DNA of 64,000 nucleotides from Hofstenia miamia (GCA_900660155.1 CABFPE010000098.1:699491-763490), one strand, 5' to 3'. Counted from the stretch's first letter, positions 22,617 to 34,184 are shown. Notes: generated by a model from the sequence alone, not told the origin. Made by a program: numbers and translations.

Positions 22617-23324
22617 GTTTATACATCTGAAGTCGAAGTAACAGAGCAATCAACGTCGATTATAGATCAGGCTGTTTCATCACGACTTAATTCTGGAAGA
22701 GAGTACTTCTTTCGTGAACGGCAATCAATTGGTAATATCTTAAGTCTTACTGATATCCTTTCTGATGAAGCAGAAAGTGATGATAGTGTTGAAATGAATG
22801 AAGTGGACAATGAAAACACTGAAGCTAATGCTGGAGATATTTCTGATGTAGAATCTAATCCTGAGATACCAGTTAATTTGTCAAATGAACAATTAAGATG
22901 GCGCACTCGAATTACAGAAATTCCAGAATAACCCTGGCTAGGAAGCAGAACTACTAAAGATTCAGTTCTGAATGGAATTGATTACTTTTCTAAGTATTTT
23001 CCAGACAGTTTTTTAGAAACTATTTGCCATTACACAATGCAACGGTCAAGAATGAAGAATATAAACAGCACCTTCAATTGATCAGTTATTGATCTACGAA
23101 TGTTTATTGGTGTTGTTCAGTGGATGGCCATAATCAAACTTGGCTCAACAAAGCGCTACTGGGAATCAGCTACACGAATTCCTCAAGTTGCCAATGTTAT
23201 TTCTAGAGATAGATTTTATGAAATTAAGTCTAATTTATGTTTTTATGATGTGCTTGGCAACAATGAAGACATAAAAGAATCTCACCCAAAGACCTACAAA
23301 TTCCAAATGCTCATTGATCAGATT
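22617..23324 (+). pseudogene. piggyBac-1 transposase, exon 2 before the LINE
   Basis: The acceptor TTAATTTAG ends at 22616, removing a 217-bp intron and keeping frame (VK|VYTSEVEVTEQ). An acidic N-terminal region follows (DEAESDDSVEMNEVDNEN), as is usual for piggyBac transposases. Then comes the start of the DDE_Tnp_1_7 domain: DYFSKYFPDSFLETIC, MFIGVVQWMAIIKLGS, YWESATRIPQVANVISRDRF. Two in-frame stops are present, one in ITEIPE*PWLGS near 22930 and one near 23081. The frame runs to LIDQI, where the LINE begins. Confidence 0.85.
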
Positions 23325-25107
23325 TCATCCGTATGCAAAGCTTCCCTCCTCGCAGGTCACGTCCTACCGCCCAATAGCTATTCTATCTCGACTGTCTATC
23401 ATCTTTGAACGCCTTGTTTTTCGTTATGTATTCCCAAAAATTCGTCACCTCATCGCTTCTTCTCAGCATGGCAACCTTCCTGGTCGCTCTACGATTACTA
23501 ACCTGCTCACTCTGATCGAAAACTGCTACTTTCATTCTGATAGTAATGATCCTGGTTGTATTATCTTTCTTGACATCTCAAAAGCGTTTGATCGTCTCCC
23601 TCATTCCATTCTGCTTGACAAGTTACGTTTATTTGGTTTTGATGTGGATTTCATCGAACTGTTCCAGTCCTACCTGACTAATCGCCACCAGTGTGTCAAA
23701 ATCAACTCGTCTATCTCTTCTCCTGTCCCCGTTACTAGTGGTGCCCCTCAAGGCTCAGTGTTTGCTGTTCTTTTCTTCCTCGTTGCCATTAACGACCTCC
23801 CTCATTCTGTTCTCAACTCGTCTTGCNTCGTTTTTCAATCGTGCTTGTATTGCTGCTAATTACATCTTGAGTCGCAACCCTCCAACAGCGATTGATTTCT
23901 TTTCCCCGCCACCGAGCTTCAAGAAATCTTTAATAGCTTTTCTCTTTGCTGAGCCCTTCTCCAACTTCGCCTACTCTTCCATTTGCTCCTATTTCATCTC
24001 CTGTGATTGTCCTCGCTGCCGTAAAACTTGACTTGTTTTTATTTTTGTTGTGTATGCCTTCAGCGGCTAAATAAAGTCATTGATTATTATTATTATTATT
24101 ATTATTCAGCCAGATGAGTTTCTTGCAATAGACGAACAAATCTTACCTTACAAAGGCAAAATGACATCCTTGCACCAATATAATCCTCAGAAACCTAAGA
24201 AATGGGGATATACATTTCAATTGATGTGCGGTTGTGGAGGGCTTCTACACAATATTGAGCTTTATACTGGCAAAACACAAACTACTTCAACACCAGATGA
24301 GAAAATTGGCAAGTCTGGGGTGAACTTTGCGCCTCATCACACTCATCTTGGAGTTCAACTTGCTGCAAACTTGAATTGGACTGGACATGTGTCTTTGCGT
24401 CTCCGCAAAGCTAATTTCTCGCTATTTGCGCTTTTCCGTAATGTTCCTTTTAATACCTCGTCCGCTGTGAAGCTCTCTCTGTTCAAGTCCATTCCTCGCG
24501 CCATTCTTCTCTACGCGTCTCCTTGTTGGTGGCCTTCTCGTGCTTTGTTCCACTCCATGGAACGTTTCCAGAAACGCGCTTTCAAATGGATTTCCTCTTT
24601 GGACTATAAAGACGCTCTGCTGAAATTCTCCACTCTCCCGCTGTCACTCTACTTCCATGCCTGTGATCTCCTTCTGTTCAATCGACTACTGACTCGCAAA
24701 TTGGATCTTGATCCTTTTGATTTCATTAAGTTCTCTAATTCCTGCTGCACTCGCTCTGATGATGTTGTCACCTTCTCCATTCGTCGTACAAAGAAACATC
24801 GCACCCTTCACTCGTTTTTCAATCGTGCTTGTATTGCTGCTAATTACATCTTGAGTCGCAACCCTCCAACAGCGATTGATTTCTTTTCCCCGCCACCGAG
24901 CTTCAAGAAATCTTTAATAGCTTTTCTCTTTGCTGAGCCCTTCTCCAACTTCGCCTACTCTTCCATTTGCTCCTATTTCATCTCCTGTGATTGTCCTCGC
25001 TGCCGTAAAACTTGACTTGTTTTTATTTTTGTTGTGTATGCCTTCAGCGGCTAAATAAAGTCATTGATTATTATTATTATTATTATTATTCAGCCAGATG
25101 AGTTTCT
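23325..25107 (+). mobile_element. 5'-truncated LINE inserted in piggyBac-1, (ATT)n tail
   Basis: Plus-strand frames give RT blocks SYRPIAILSRLSIIFERL, IIFLDISKAFDRLPHS, SGAPQGSV and AINDLP (23360-23815). After the N join they continue (24321 on) with LGVQLAANLNWTGH and a typical C-terminal segment FKSIPRAILLYASPCW...MERFQKRAFKWI, ending CDCPRCRKT and a stop at 25013-25015. The 3' end is AATAAAGTCATTGATT followed by repeated ATT to about 25107. Splitting the piggyBac domain precisely shows it inserted after piggyBac-1. The copy between 23828 and 24320 is a duplicate of 24812-25304 (see that entry), so the middle of the RT, including the expected YADD box, is missing. Confidence 0.85.
23828..24320 (+). 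repeat. 493-bp exact duplicate of 24812-25304 after an N
   Basis: Offset 984. The block includes the LINE C terminus, its (ATT)n tail and the start of the piggyBac DDE part, exactly as at 24812-25304. It starts directly after the N at 23827 and ends in the middle of piggyBac sequence, where LINE coding (VNFAPHHTH) resumes. That makes biological sense only as an assembly error. Confidence 0.92.
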
Positions 25108-26269
25108 TGCAATAGACGAACAAATCTTACCTTACAAAGGCAAAATGACATCCTTGCACCAATATAATCCTCAGAAACCTAAGAAATGGGGATATACATT
25201 TCAATTGATGTGCGGTTGTGGAGGGCTTCTACACAATATTGAGCTTTATACTGGCAAAACACAAACTACTTCAACACCAGATGAGAAAATTGGCAAGTCT
25301 GGGGAGGTTGTGGCAAGATTAAGCAGCATAATTCCTGAAAATTTGAACTATAAATTGTTTTATGACAATTGGTATAATTCATGTGATCTCCAAGTACATC
25401 TTTCTAAAAGAGGTATTCAGTCTGTTGGAACGCTACGAATTTCAAGATGCTAAGGTCTAGCATTCCCAGAGGACAAAGATTTAAAAAGACGTGGTCGAGG
25501 ATCATTTGTTGAAAAACAATGTCATTATAACATGAATATACACATAGCTGCTGTCCGTTGGTTTGACAATAAGCCCGTCACCCTTTTGTCAACCTACATT
25601 GGTGCTCAGCCTATTGGACAATGCCAAAGATTTGATCGCAAGCAGAAAAAGCACATTTTGGTGCCACGTCCACAAATAGTTCAAGAATATAACTCACATA
25701 TGGGATACGTTGATGAATTCAATACATACATTTCCAGAATAAGAACTGAAATTAATTGTAACATTCGTCATTATATAAAAATATTTTTTCATTGTGTGGA
25801 CATTGCTGTGGTTAATTCATGGATTGAATCTCGCAGGGATCACAGTGACTGTGGAAAATCAGTTGCATTATATGACTTCAAACTGGATATTGCTGAATGC
25901 CTTTGTAAGCAAGGTGTTCCAGAACCACGCAGAGGACGTCCAAGTTATATTGAAGAACAAATAGGCATGAAGCACAAACGGGGTGGTCGCATCACGCATA
26001 CCCCGAGCAAAGACATTAGGATTGATGGAATAGGACATTTCCGCATGGTTTCAGATAAACGTGGCCGCTGCAAAATACCTGGATTTAATGCTAAGCCAAA
26101 GGTTCTTTGCCGAAAATGCAATGTATATCTCTGCATTCCATTGTGTTTGATTATGTTTAAGTCTATAATAGATTTTTGTAACCCCTGTTTAGTTTTTCTT
26201 ACTTTTGGGAATTTGTCCTATTGGGACTTTAAAGTGACAAACTTAGAAAAAAAAATTGAATTATCATAA
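25108..26269 (+). pseudogene. piggyBac-1 transposase, C-terminal part
   Basis: The DDE domain resumes right after the LINE tail: DEFLAIDEQILPYKGK (first catalytic Asp), LFYDNWYNS (second), MGYVDEFNTYISRI (third), then the Cys-rich C terminus GRCKIPGFNAKPKVLCRKC NVYLC. A stop interrupts between GTLRISRC (25453) and the next block GLAFPEDKDLKRRGRG. All three catalytic acids remain. The stop at 26267-26269 ends the frame, and the terminal repeat lies about 100 bp on. Confidence 0.85.
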
Positions 26270-26653
26270 AAGAAATTTTTTTTCAAGTTTAGTAACTTAG
26301 GGATCTTTGAATGCTTGTTAACCTAAAATTTGGTATATTCAACTAACATATAGTAGTTCAGTAAAAGCTGGGTTAAGCTGTTGTTAAAAACCGACGTTTG
26401 TTTAACACTAGAAGCCCCGGGATTTTTTTTATACCTCGAAGCCCCATTTCGTCATTTTTGACGAAATTCAATAAGAAAGAATAAAATTGATCCTATTCTC
26501 CTTCTTACCATTTTATAATAAAAACAACATGTATTATTTGAAATTGACAATGTTTTATACACATGAGCATGTAAAAGCAATTTATTAACATGTATAAACA
26601 TGTAAAACCAATTTATGGAGGAGAGAGTTTGTAGACCAACAAAGTTTGCGAAA

Positions 26654-28758
26654 TCAAAGGCAGTTTGCGCAGGTCGTCAAAGCAAAATTTTCAATTGCAT
26701 TGTCACAGTGCGAACCGCAAAGAAAAATTCCGCACGATCGGCATTTCACAGACCGGCGGTTCTTACGCATAATCACACCACATTTTCGTTTAGTTGAGGT
26801 ATCGCGACACGGTGGTGGAAATTGCAATGGAGTCACAGCTCGAGCTTGTGTACAGGCCAGTTGCTCAACAAGGTTTAGCAAGAAAACTTTGCATGGAATT
26901 TCTGAATCCTTGCTTTTCTTGAAAACAATCCACGAGTTGAGGAGAGCCACATTCAACATATTGTGCCAAATGGTAACAGGCCAGCGGCGACTTGCTGCGC
27001 GTNNNNNNNNNNNNNNNNNNNNNNNNNNNNNNNNNNNNNNNNNNNNNNNNNNNNNNNNNNNNNNNNNNNNNNNNNNNNNNNNNNNNNNNNNNNNNNNNNN
27101 NNNNNNNNNNNNNNNNNNNNNNNNNNNNNNNNNNNNNNNNNNNNNNNNNNNNNNNNNNNNNNNNNNNNNNNNNNNNNNNNNNNNNNNNNNNNNNNNNNNN
27201 NNNNNNNNNNNNNNNNNNNNNNNNNNNNNNNNNNNNNNNNNNNNNNNNNNNNNNNNNNNNNNNNNNNNNNNNNNNNNNNNNNNNNNNNNNNNNNNNNNNN
27301 NNNNNNNNNNNNNNNNNNNNNNNNNNNNNNNNNNNNNNNNNNNNNNNNNNNNNNNNNNNNNNNNNNNNNNNNNNNNNNNNNNNNNNNNNNNNNNNNNNNN
27401 NNNNNNNNNNNNNNNNNNNNNNNNNNNNNNNNNNNNNNNNNNNNNNNNNNNNNNNNNNNNNNNNNNNNNNNNNNNNNNNNNNNNNNNNNNNNNNNNNNNN
27501 NNNNNNNNNNNNNNNNNNNNNNNNNNNNNNNNNNNNNNNNNNNNNNNNNNNNNNNNNNNNNNNNNNNNNNNNNNNNNNNNNNNNNNNNNNNNNNNNNNNN
27601 NNNNNNNNNNNNNNNNNNNNNNNNNNNNNNNNNNNNNNNNNNNNNNNNNNNNNNNNNNNNNNNNNNNNNNNNNNNNNNNNNNNNNNNNNNNNNNNNNNNN
27701 NNNNNNNNNNNNNNNNNNNNNNNNNNNNNNNNNNNNNNNNNNNNNNNNNNNNNNNNNNNNNNNNNNNNNNNNNNNNNNNNNNNNNNNNNNNNNNNNNNNN
27801 NNNNNNNNNNNNNNNNNNNNNNNNNNNNNNNNNNNNNNNNNNNNNNNNNNNNNNNNNNNNNNNNNNNNNNNNNNNNNNNNNNNNNNNNNNNNNNNNNNNN
27901 NNNNNNNNNNNNNNNNNNNNNNNNNNNNNNNNNNNNNNNNNNNNNNNNNNNNNNNNNNNNNNNNNNNNNNNNNNNNNNNNNNNNNNNNNNNNNNNNNNNN
28001 NNAGAGGTAGTTTAGAGGTAGTTCGCAAGAGAGACGCTCGTGAAGAAGTTATCACAAGTTATATTGGTGGATTTTCGTTCCAAAGAAGACAGTAGCTTTT
28101 TGACTGCAAAATCAGCAAGACGTTCGCCATTTCGGTCAGGTGCTTCGCATTTTCCCAAATAAGGGACAATGTTCCAAACATATTTGGTGGAGTTGTCGAC
28201 TAGCAACCAAAATTTAAATCCGAATTTATCGGGTTTGTTGGGCATGAAAACAACAAATCGACAACGGGTTTTCATGGGAACTAGCTGCTCGTCGATGCAT
28301 AAAGAAAAGTTGGGAACAAAGTTTTCGCGACAACTTTTGGCGATTTTATCAAAGATTTCTCGAACATGAGTGAAAGGATCTTCATCGATTCGAAAAGAAC
28401 GTGTTCTCTTCTCATCAAATCGCAAAAAACGTTTAAGTGTTTCGTAACGATTTCTACACATAATATTGCGGAAAAGTGGTATGCCAAACTTTTCAGACCA
28501 CAATACTTTCACCGAATTATTCTTGCCATAAACTCCTCGCGCAATTTCAATGGCAAAGAATTTGTCAAGTTCATCAAGAGTAAGATCATCGAGGGCTCCT
28601 TCACTTGTATCAACTGTACATTTCAAAATCTGTCTTTTGATGTTTTCTGATATAAACTCGCTGAAAGCTCTCACCTTTGTTGTCGCTTCTCGTTTCACAT
28701 ATGGCACAACTCCAAGTTGAACTCGGAATATGTCTCTTTCTGCATCTTCCTTTCGCAT
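26654..28758 (-). pseudogene. piggyBac-2 transposase (interrupted by assembly gap)
   Basis: The minus-strand frame from 28758 covers the first part of the DDE_Tnp_1_7 domain: DKFFAIEIARGVYGKNNSV, FRNIMCRNRYETLKRFLRF, LCIDEQLVPMKTRCRF (first catalytic Asp), NITCDNFFTS (second). The third acid falls in the N gap. After the gap, 26959-26654 gives LNVALLNSWIVF and a Cys-rich tail (KRKCGVIMRKNR, VKCRSCGIFLC) typical of piggyBac C-terminal domains. The acidic N-terminal region appears above 28758 in other frames (for example a basic LRKKNKWIKL at about 28800), so at least one frameshift or an unrecognised intron is likely. The status of the hidden part is unknown. Confidence 0.8.
27003..28002. other. 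Assembly gap of 1000 Ns
   Basis: Exactly 1000 Ns, a conventional unknown-length gap. Apparent reading frames spanning it are artefacts. Confidence 0.99.
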
Positions 28759-29356
28759 GGTTAGTATTGACTTCTAATTTGATCCACTTGTTTTTTTTTC
28801 GGAGCACATTCGGCTGTCCTTGGTTGGAGATTTCGTCATCACTTGAATCATCAGTAGTGCTGCATGTATCATTTGTAGAATCATCAATACGAGTTTGCTC
28901 AGTGTCGGAGTTGTGTCGGAGTTGTAGTCTTCATTTACTTTCATCGCCGGATCATCGCCGGAATCAATTGGATCGATGTTCCAAATAGCTGTCAAGGCTT
29001 TCGTTGCCGCCGCCTGCTTCAACAATGCTTCAACAAAAATAAAGAGAAAGCCGACAATATCGCGTGCGAACTTGCAAAGAGCTAGCCAAGCTAATACAAT
29101 TTTCGTTCTATTCAAAATTTGGAAAATTAGGCCTAGCTATACGATGTAGAAATTTGAATTCCTAAAACTATAGCTACAACAATCAAACAATATGATTGCG
29201 TCTTTCGTCGCTGACGAAAGTCCAATTGAGGCAATTTTTGAACCGCGCGCAGAGTTTCTTGCATTAAATAGTGCAAGCCTTAGGTAAAGTCCTAATTGTG
29301 CTGTACAGTAGGCCTACATGTTTATACCTTACTTGTACAATCCGCTTACAATAGAT

Positions 29357-30236
29357 TTAGATAAAAGAAACATTGCAATTTATATTCTAAATGTTTAATC
29401 AGTGCAATATATCTGTGTATATCTTAGAATTAAGGTTTAATTTAGCAATATAAAGGATTTCGTCAAAAAAGACGAAATGGGGCTTCTCGGTGTATTTTGA
29501 AAAATTAGCAATTTTATATATTAGATAATTAGTAATTAGATAAAAGTAACATTGCAATTTATATTCTAAATGTTTAATCAGTGCAATATATATCTGTATA
29601 TCTTTGAATTAAGGTTTAATTTAGCAATATAAAGGATTTCGTCAAAAAAGACGAAATGGGGCTTCTCGGTGTATTTTGAAAAATTAGCAATTTTATATAT
29701 TAGATAATTAGTAATTAGATAAAAGTAACATTGCAATTTATATTCTAAATGTTTAATCAGTGCAATATATCTGTGTATATCTTTGAATTAAGGTTTAATT
29801 TAGCAATATAAAGGATTTCGTCAAAAAAGACGAAATGGGGCTTCTCGGTGTATTTTGAAAAATTAGCAATTTTATATATTAGATAATTAGTAATTAGATA
29901 AAAGTAACATTGCAATTTATATTCTAAATGTTTAATCAGTGCAATATATATCTGTGTATATCTTAGAATTAAGGTTTAATTTAGCAATATAAAGGATTTC
30001 GTCAAAAAGACGAAATGGGGCTTCTCGGTGTATTTTGAAAAATTAGCAATTTTATATATTAGATAATTAGTAATTAGATAAAAGTAACATTGCAATTTAT
30101 ATTCTAGATGTTTAATCAGTGCAATATATATCTGTGTATATCTTAGAATTAAGGTTTAATTTAGCAATATAAAGGATTTCGTCAAAAAGACGAAATTGGG
30201 GCTTCTCGGTGTATTTTGAAAAATTAGCAATTTTAT
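29357..30236. repeat. 180-bp tandem array built on the piggyBac-2 terminal motif
   Basis: Nearly five units with a period of 179-181 bp. The core CGTCAAAAAAGACGAAAT (18 bases) recurs at 29461, 29640, 29819, 30000 and 30180. Each is followed by GGGGCTTCTCGGTG, matching the element's true end (about 30369: GACGAAATGGGGCTTCT) except for C in place of A. The units are very alike, with only small indels in the A run and a few substitutions. Confidence 0.95.
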
Positions 30237-31349
30237 TCCTGAAAAAGAAAATATTGATTATCATAGTGTAGGTGAAACAAAGGTGGGTATATTAGGTAAC
30301 GATAAAAAGAAGTGTCAAAGCTCTCAAAGTATATTCGATTAGACACCAAAAGGATAAAAAACTGATTTCGTCAAAAATGACGAAATGGGGCTTCTAGTGT
30401 TAAATATCGTTAAATAGAAATTCGAAAGTTGTAATAAGCAAGTGTTAATAACTCATAAATAATAGTAATTAAAAGTATAATATTAACATTGTAGTATGGA
30501 ATTAAAGGAGCTCTAAATAATGCTGGAAACAGCTAAAAAATTTAATAAGAATTTGCAGAGTAATGACTGTCTAATTATATAAAGAGAAGAGAAAGGCAAA
30601 GAAGAATGCTATAATTTAAAATATAAAATCATCCAAATCAAACAAATATTTTATCAGAAACTCATCCAAATATATTAAATGCACTATTTTGTTTCGAATA
30701 TTTAATAATAGATGTAAATCGTTATAGCAGATCCCAAATTGGTGCACAAGAGGTATTGATGCCAGTGTTTTGCGAGCATGCCCCAGCCCGCCGGGCGCGG
30801 GGCGGTGTAACTTTTGAGCAGGCATGGGCATGTATAAATTGGCATGCCCGGTTTCTATTCTTTAGTGTCATTTTTTATGATACTTCATGATTTGAGACAT
30901 ATCTCTGATCAAATAGTAACTTCAAAGGAACGGAAAGTAGAAAATATTAAAGGCTCAGTTATTCAATTCAATTCTTTTTGAAGTCTTTATCTTTAAAGTG
31001 ATTAAAGCAAAGAGGCGATTAAGATTAGCCCTGTCACTCAACCCTCCTAAACTAAATAAAACTAATTAATTTAATAAGCAACTAGGTTAATTTCAAGAAG
31101 CTAAACAGCATAACAAAGCGTCGCGCCCGATTGGCTGAAAGAGATAAACACGATTAGCTAATCTAGATTAAAGCTGTAGTCTGTGTTAGTCATAATTGAA
31201 ATAATTGAACACCTTTGCATGAGCATCATTTTATCTGCTGAATTTGTTATGAAGCATTATGGTAACATCTACTCCATCAAAACCGTATATAGAAAGTCAA
31301 ATAAAATGAAGCAAAGTTGACCTATTTACTAATCGAAATGTTTCTAAAA

Positions 31350-32450
31350 ACGATATTTGGCTTTGTTGCACGTGTATCATTATAAATCTTCTGATGGTAC
31401 TAAATCCCTCCATCGCCATTCATGTGACAATAATAGTTGTGTTTCAAAGCCATCAACTTCAGGCTTGAGTGATTTGAGACATTTTCTTCGTTCCAAACCT
31501 TCTATTGCCAATGAAGAAAAGAAAAGTTAGGTATGGCTGTTGTTATGTGTTCACTGGATTTTTGCCCGTTATCAACAGAAGGCTTTAAGATGGTAGCTCA
31601 ACGATTAATTGAAATTGGAGCTAAATATGGCTCAATCAACGCTAACGACATATTTCTGCATAATTCTAATATTTCTCGTGGAATATTACCAAAATATTTT
31701 GATACCGCTCTATCATCGCTAAAGATATTGTGCAATAATCAAATAGAAAGCGTTCTTTCTTCCCTATCTGTTTTTCCTATTTCTTTTCAATTTGATCACT
31801 GGTCATCAACGTATAAAAATGTTTCATTTACGGCAATTAATTCTCAGTTTATTGATGCGAAATTTTTACCTCGCACTGGAACTATTGCAGTTGATTCCTA
31901 TAATCAAGATACAAAGCATGCTGCTAATATCCTGAGAGACTTCCAAGAAAAGATGCTAGCAATCTATGATATTAATAAAAGTATTTTACGCATTGCCAAT
32001 CCAAGTTGTATAACCGACACTGACGGTAAATTGGTGTCGGCTGTTTCAACTCAGTTTGATCGTTTATCTTGCAGTGCACATGATATCAATACAGTCGTGC
32101 GTAATGCTATTTGCAAATGTACAAATTCCGATATTAATAACTGTATTACGTTTGCAAAAGGAATTGTCGCATATTTCAGAAGTTCTACCTTAAACAGTAA
32201 GCTACCTACGAAATTAGTACAGGAAGTCGAAACCAAATGGAATAGTTATTACTACATGCTTCAATCTATGGACAAAAATTTTTCAACAGTTATTATTGCA
32301 AAAAGTTGCACATTTGGAACAACTTCAATATTTGAAACCGGAATTATATTGAATCCTTATTGTCAATTTTAGAACATTTTGTGGAAACCACTTTAATTGT
32401 TAGCTCTGAAAATTGTCTTAAAAGTGTTATCCAGTTCTATTGAAGCTACA
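31350..32450 (+). pseudogene. hAT transposase fragment
   Basis: Plus-strand frames give the end of a BED-type finger (GTKSLHRHSCDNN, near 31400). Then comes a 279-residue frame (31533-32372) with hAT landmarks: MCSLDFCPLSTEGF, LPKYFDTALSSLK, FQFDHWSSTYKNVSFTAI, RLSCSAHDINTVVRNAI, and EVETKWNSYYYMLQSMD matching the TRWNSxxxML block. The C-terminal dimerisation domain is not evident. A GC-rich segment near 30770-30840 containing CAGGCATGGGCA could be its left end, but I found no partner. It lies inside the outer TA-flanked element. Confidence 0.75.
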
Positions 32451-32931
32451 AAATAACTTCGAAATGCTAAATAATGATAATGGTTGTAACAGTCTCAGGA
32501 ACTTGATCTACGGTACCATGAAAAGGTTACTGGGAAAACTAAAGATATAGTTGAAAAATACATAAGGGAACATTTGAACCTGGACGTTCAGTTGAAAAAG
32601 ACCCTTTTTTCAGACCAGTCGGGCGTTTATAGCGCATTTGCCGTAGAACCGGGCACGAACGGCAAAAAATGCATGCTCGCAAAACACTATTTGATGCACA
32701 ACTTTGTGACGGTCAAAGAGACAGGAATTTATTATTATTACGAAAGTTACTATTAACCGACTTTGAAGAGACTTAATTGACCTGTTATTGGTTAATAGAT
32801 AGAGATTGTTTCTAAACGATTTGTCAATAAGCATACTAAATTACCATTGGCTGACGACCGGCATTGCGTTCGCGTTGTTTTTAAAAAGAGCTTGTTATAA
32901 ATTTGAGTGTTATTAAGCGACTTCTACTGTA

Positions 32932-34004
32932 AATTGGGGTGATGGCTTCGTAAGGAGTTCGATGCAAGCCCTAATCTTATTCAGAATCTAGCAGTAACAG
33001 TAAACAAAAATTTGATTTTTTATTGACCAAATGAGAAAAAATTTAGTGTGGACACATATAAGTTTAAAAAATTGGAAAACTTTTTCCTAAAGTATATTGT
33101 GGGAGCTCCAATATATTTGGAGTTTTTTCGGTGACATTTGGTGACAACCTCTCAATAAATGTAATAGGAGCTTTCATAAATGGGACTAAATTTTGTGAAA
33201 ATACATGCGTCAAAATATTATCTATTCGGCCGATTATCTACGCCCTTGTGAAATGCACTGCACTTTTGGTATATTTGAAATCAAGAGATAATAGAAATTC
33301 GAAGTCTCCACCCTGGCTTGCCCAAAGTAAAGACCAGCAAGCAACTAAATATTTTTCCTAATAGACTTCTTAGTTTTAATCATAGATAATGAATGTGTAT
33401 TCATTATAATTAAAGGTAAATAAAAAAATTACCGATATTCGATTAAATTAACAGTATTAGTACTTTGAAAATTAAAGTAAGCAGTAAAAATGTTAATAAT
33501 TATTTCCGATGAACGAAAAAAATCAATGAGGAAAAATTTATTTTTCCGCTAGCAACTGTAACTAACATATACGTCCCAAACAAAGAATACGATTTCAACA
33601 AAATATTACAGAGACATTATGCTACATCGAGAGACGAAAATACGAGTAAATAATTATTTCATTTTTTTCATTGAAACTCCAGTAACAAACAGGAATATGT
33701 TATAACAGCACGAGAGGGATAGGTATTTCTTGATTTCCTAGCACTGATGCAAACAACAAACTATAAAATCGATGAACTAATAGGTCTATATGAATAACGT
33801 TTAAAAACTGTCTACATTTTTTGGTGTAATGTTTCTGTGTAAAGGAAGATTGTGTTTTAAGATTTGTACTTGTTTGAAACGAGCAAGGCAATTAAAATAA
33901 GTAAAATTCAAAACAATGAAAAAAGGCAAATAATAGCTTCGCATGCGGACACGGCTCACTATGCGAAAACCCCGCGTTTGAGTGCTTAATTTAGAATCTC
34001 ATTG
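32932..34004. other. Non-coding interval
   Basis: No gene or paired transposon ends seen between the outer element and the second Tc1-like element. The open frame at 33131-33361 is not protein-like. Confidence 0.45.
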
Positions 34005-34146
34005 CAGTAGGGAGCAAATTAAATACAACAAGCGATTTATTCTGCTTAGATGTGTCTCGCAGTGTGTATACCGGACATGCATAATGTATGTAGCCGTACC
34101 TGCTGACCAATTATAATGTTGACCAATGAAAAAAATTGATGTTAAC

Positions 34147-34184
<38 letters not shown>

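Larger units (their letters stand above)
21655..26376 (+). mobile_element. piggyBac element 1, containing a LINE insertion
   Basis: TTAA at 21655-21658 is followed by CCCAGCTTTTACT. The same 13 bp, inverted, precede TTAA at 26373-26376. TTAA targets and CCC-starting ends are the piggyBac signature. Inside the ends a motif GTCACTTTAAAGTCCC recurs: near 22022 (inverted), near 26222 (direct), and a variant GGACTTAAAAGTGAC near 21676. These are likely transposase-binding subterminal repeats. The element carries one spliced transposase gene interrupted by a LINE at about 23325. Confidence 0.9.
26402..30403 (-). mobile_element. piggyBac element 2
   Basis: TTAA at 26402-26405 is followed by CACTAGAAGCCCCGGG. 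The right end, read on the minus strand from TTAA at 30400-30403, begins CACTAGAAGCCCCATTTCGT. Near both ends lies the palindrome ATTTCGTC-A/T-rich-GACGAAAT. Duplicated TTAA and matching ends identify piggyBac. It inserted 25 bp from piggyBac-1 in the same outer element. A 1000-N gap (27003-28002) hides part of the transposase, and a 180-bp tandem array fills the right end. Confidence 0.9.
21604..32929. mobile_element. Outer TA-flanked element, expanded by nested insertions
   Basis: The left end TACAGTAGAAGTCGCTTAAT (from 21602) recurs inverted at 32931-32912. The match continues through AACA(A)CTCAA, for about 26 bp, and TA flanks both ends (21602-21603 and 32930-32931). Tc1/mariner-pogo-type ends of form CAGTARAA fit TA target sites. 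Taking out the two piggyBac elements leaves a left arm (21604-21654 plus 26377-26401) and a right arm (30404-32929) that holds the hAT fragment. No transposase of its own is recognised, so it may be non-autonomous. Confidence 0.65.

Noticed and set aside
24080-25015. A long open frame joining piggyBac DDE residues to LINE C-terminal residues, like a fusion protein
   Set aside because: It exists only because the 493-bp block 23828-24320 duplicates 24812-25304 after an N. The piggyBac-LINE junction at 24320/24321 is an assembly seam, not a fusion gene.
22017-26246. piggyBac-1 ending at the TTTAAA motifs near 22030 and 26233
   Set aside because: That would require a 28-bp palindromic target. 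The outer TTAA-CCCAGCTTTTACT ends at 21655 and 26376 give a standard piggyBac with these motifs as internal repeats.
26646-28095. Several long open frames across 27003-28002
   Set aside because: They run through 1000 Ns. Only the minus-strand pieces on either side have piggyBac motifs.
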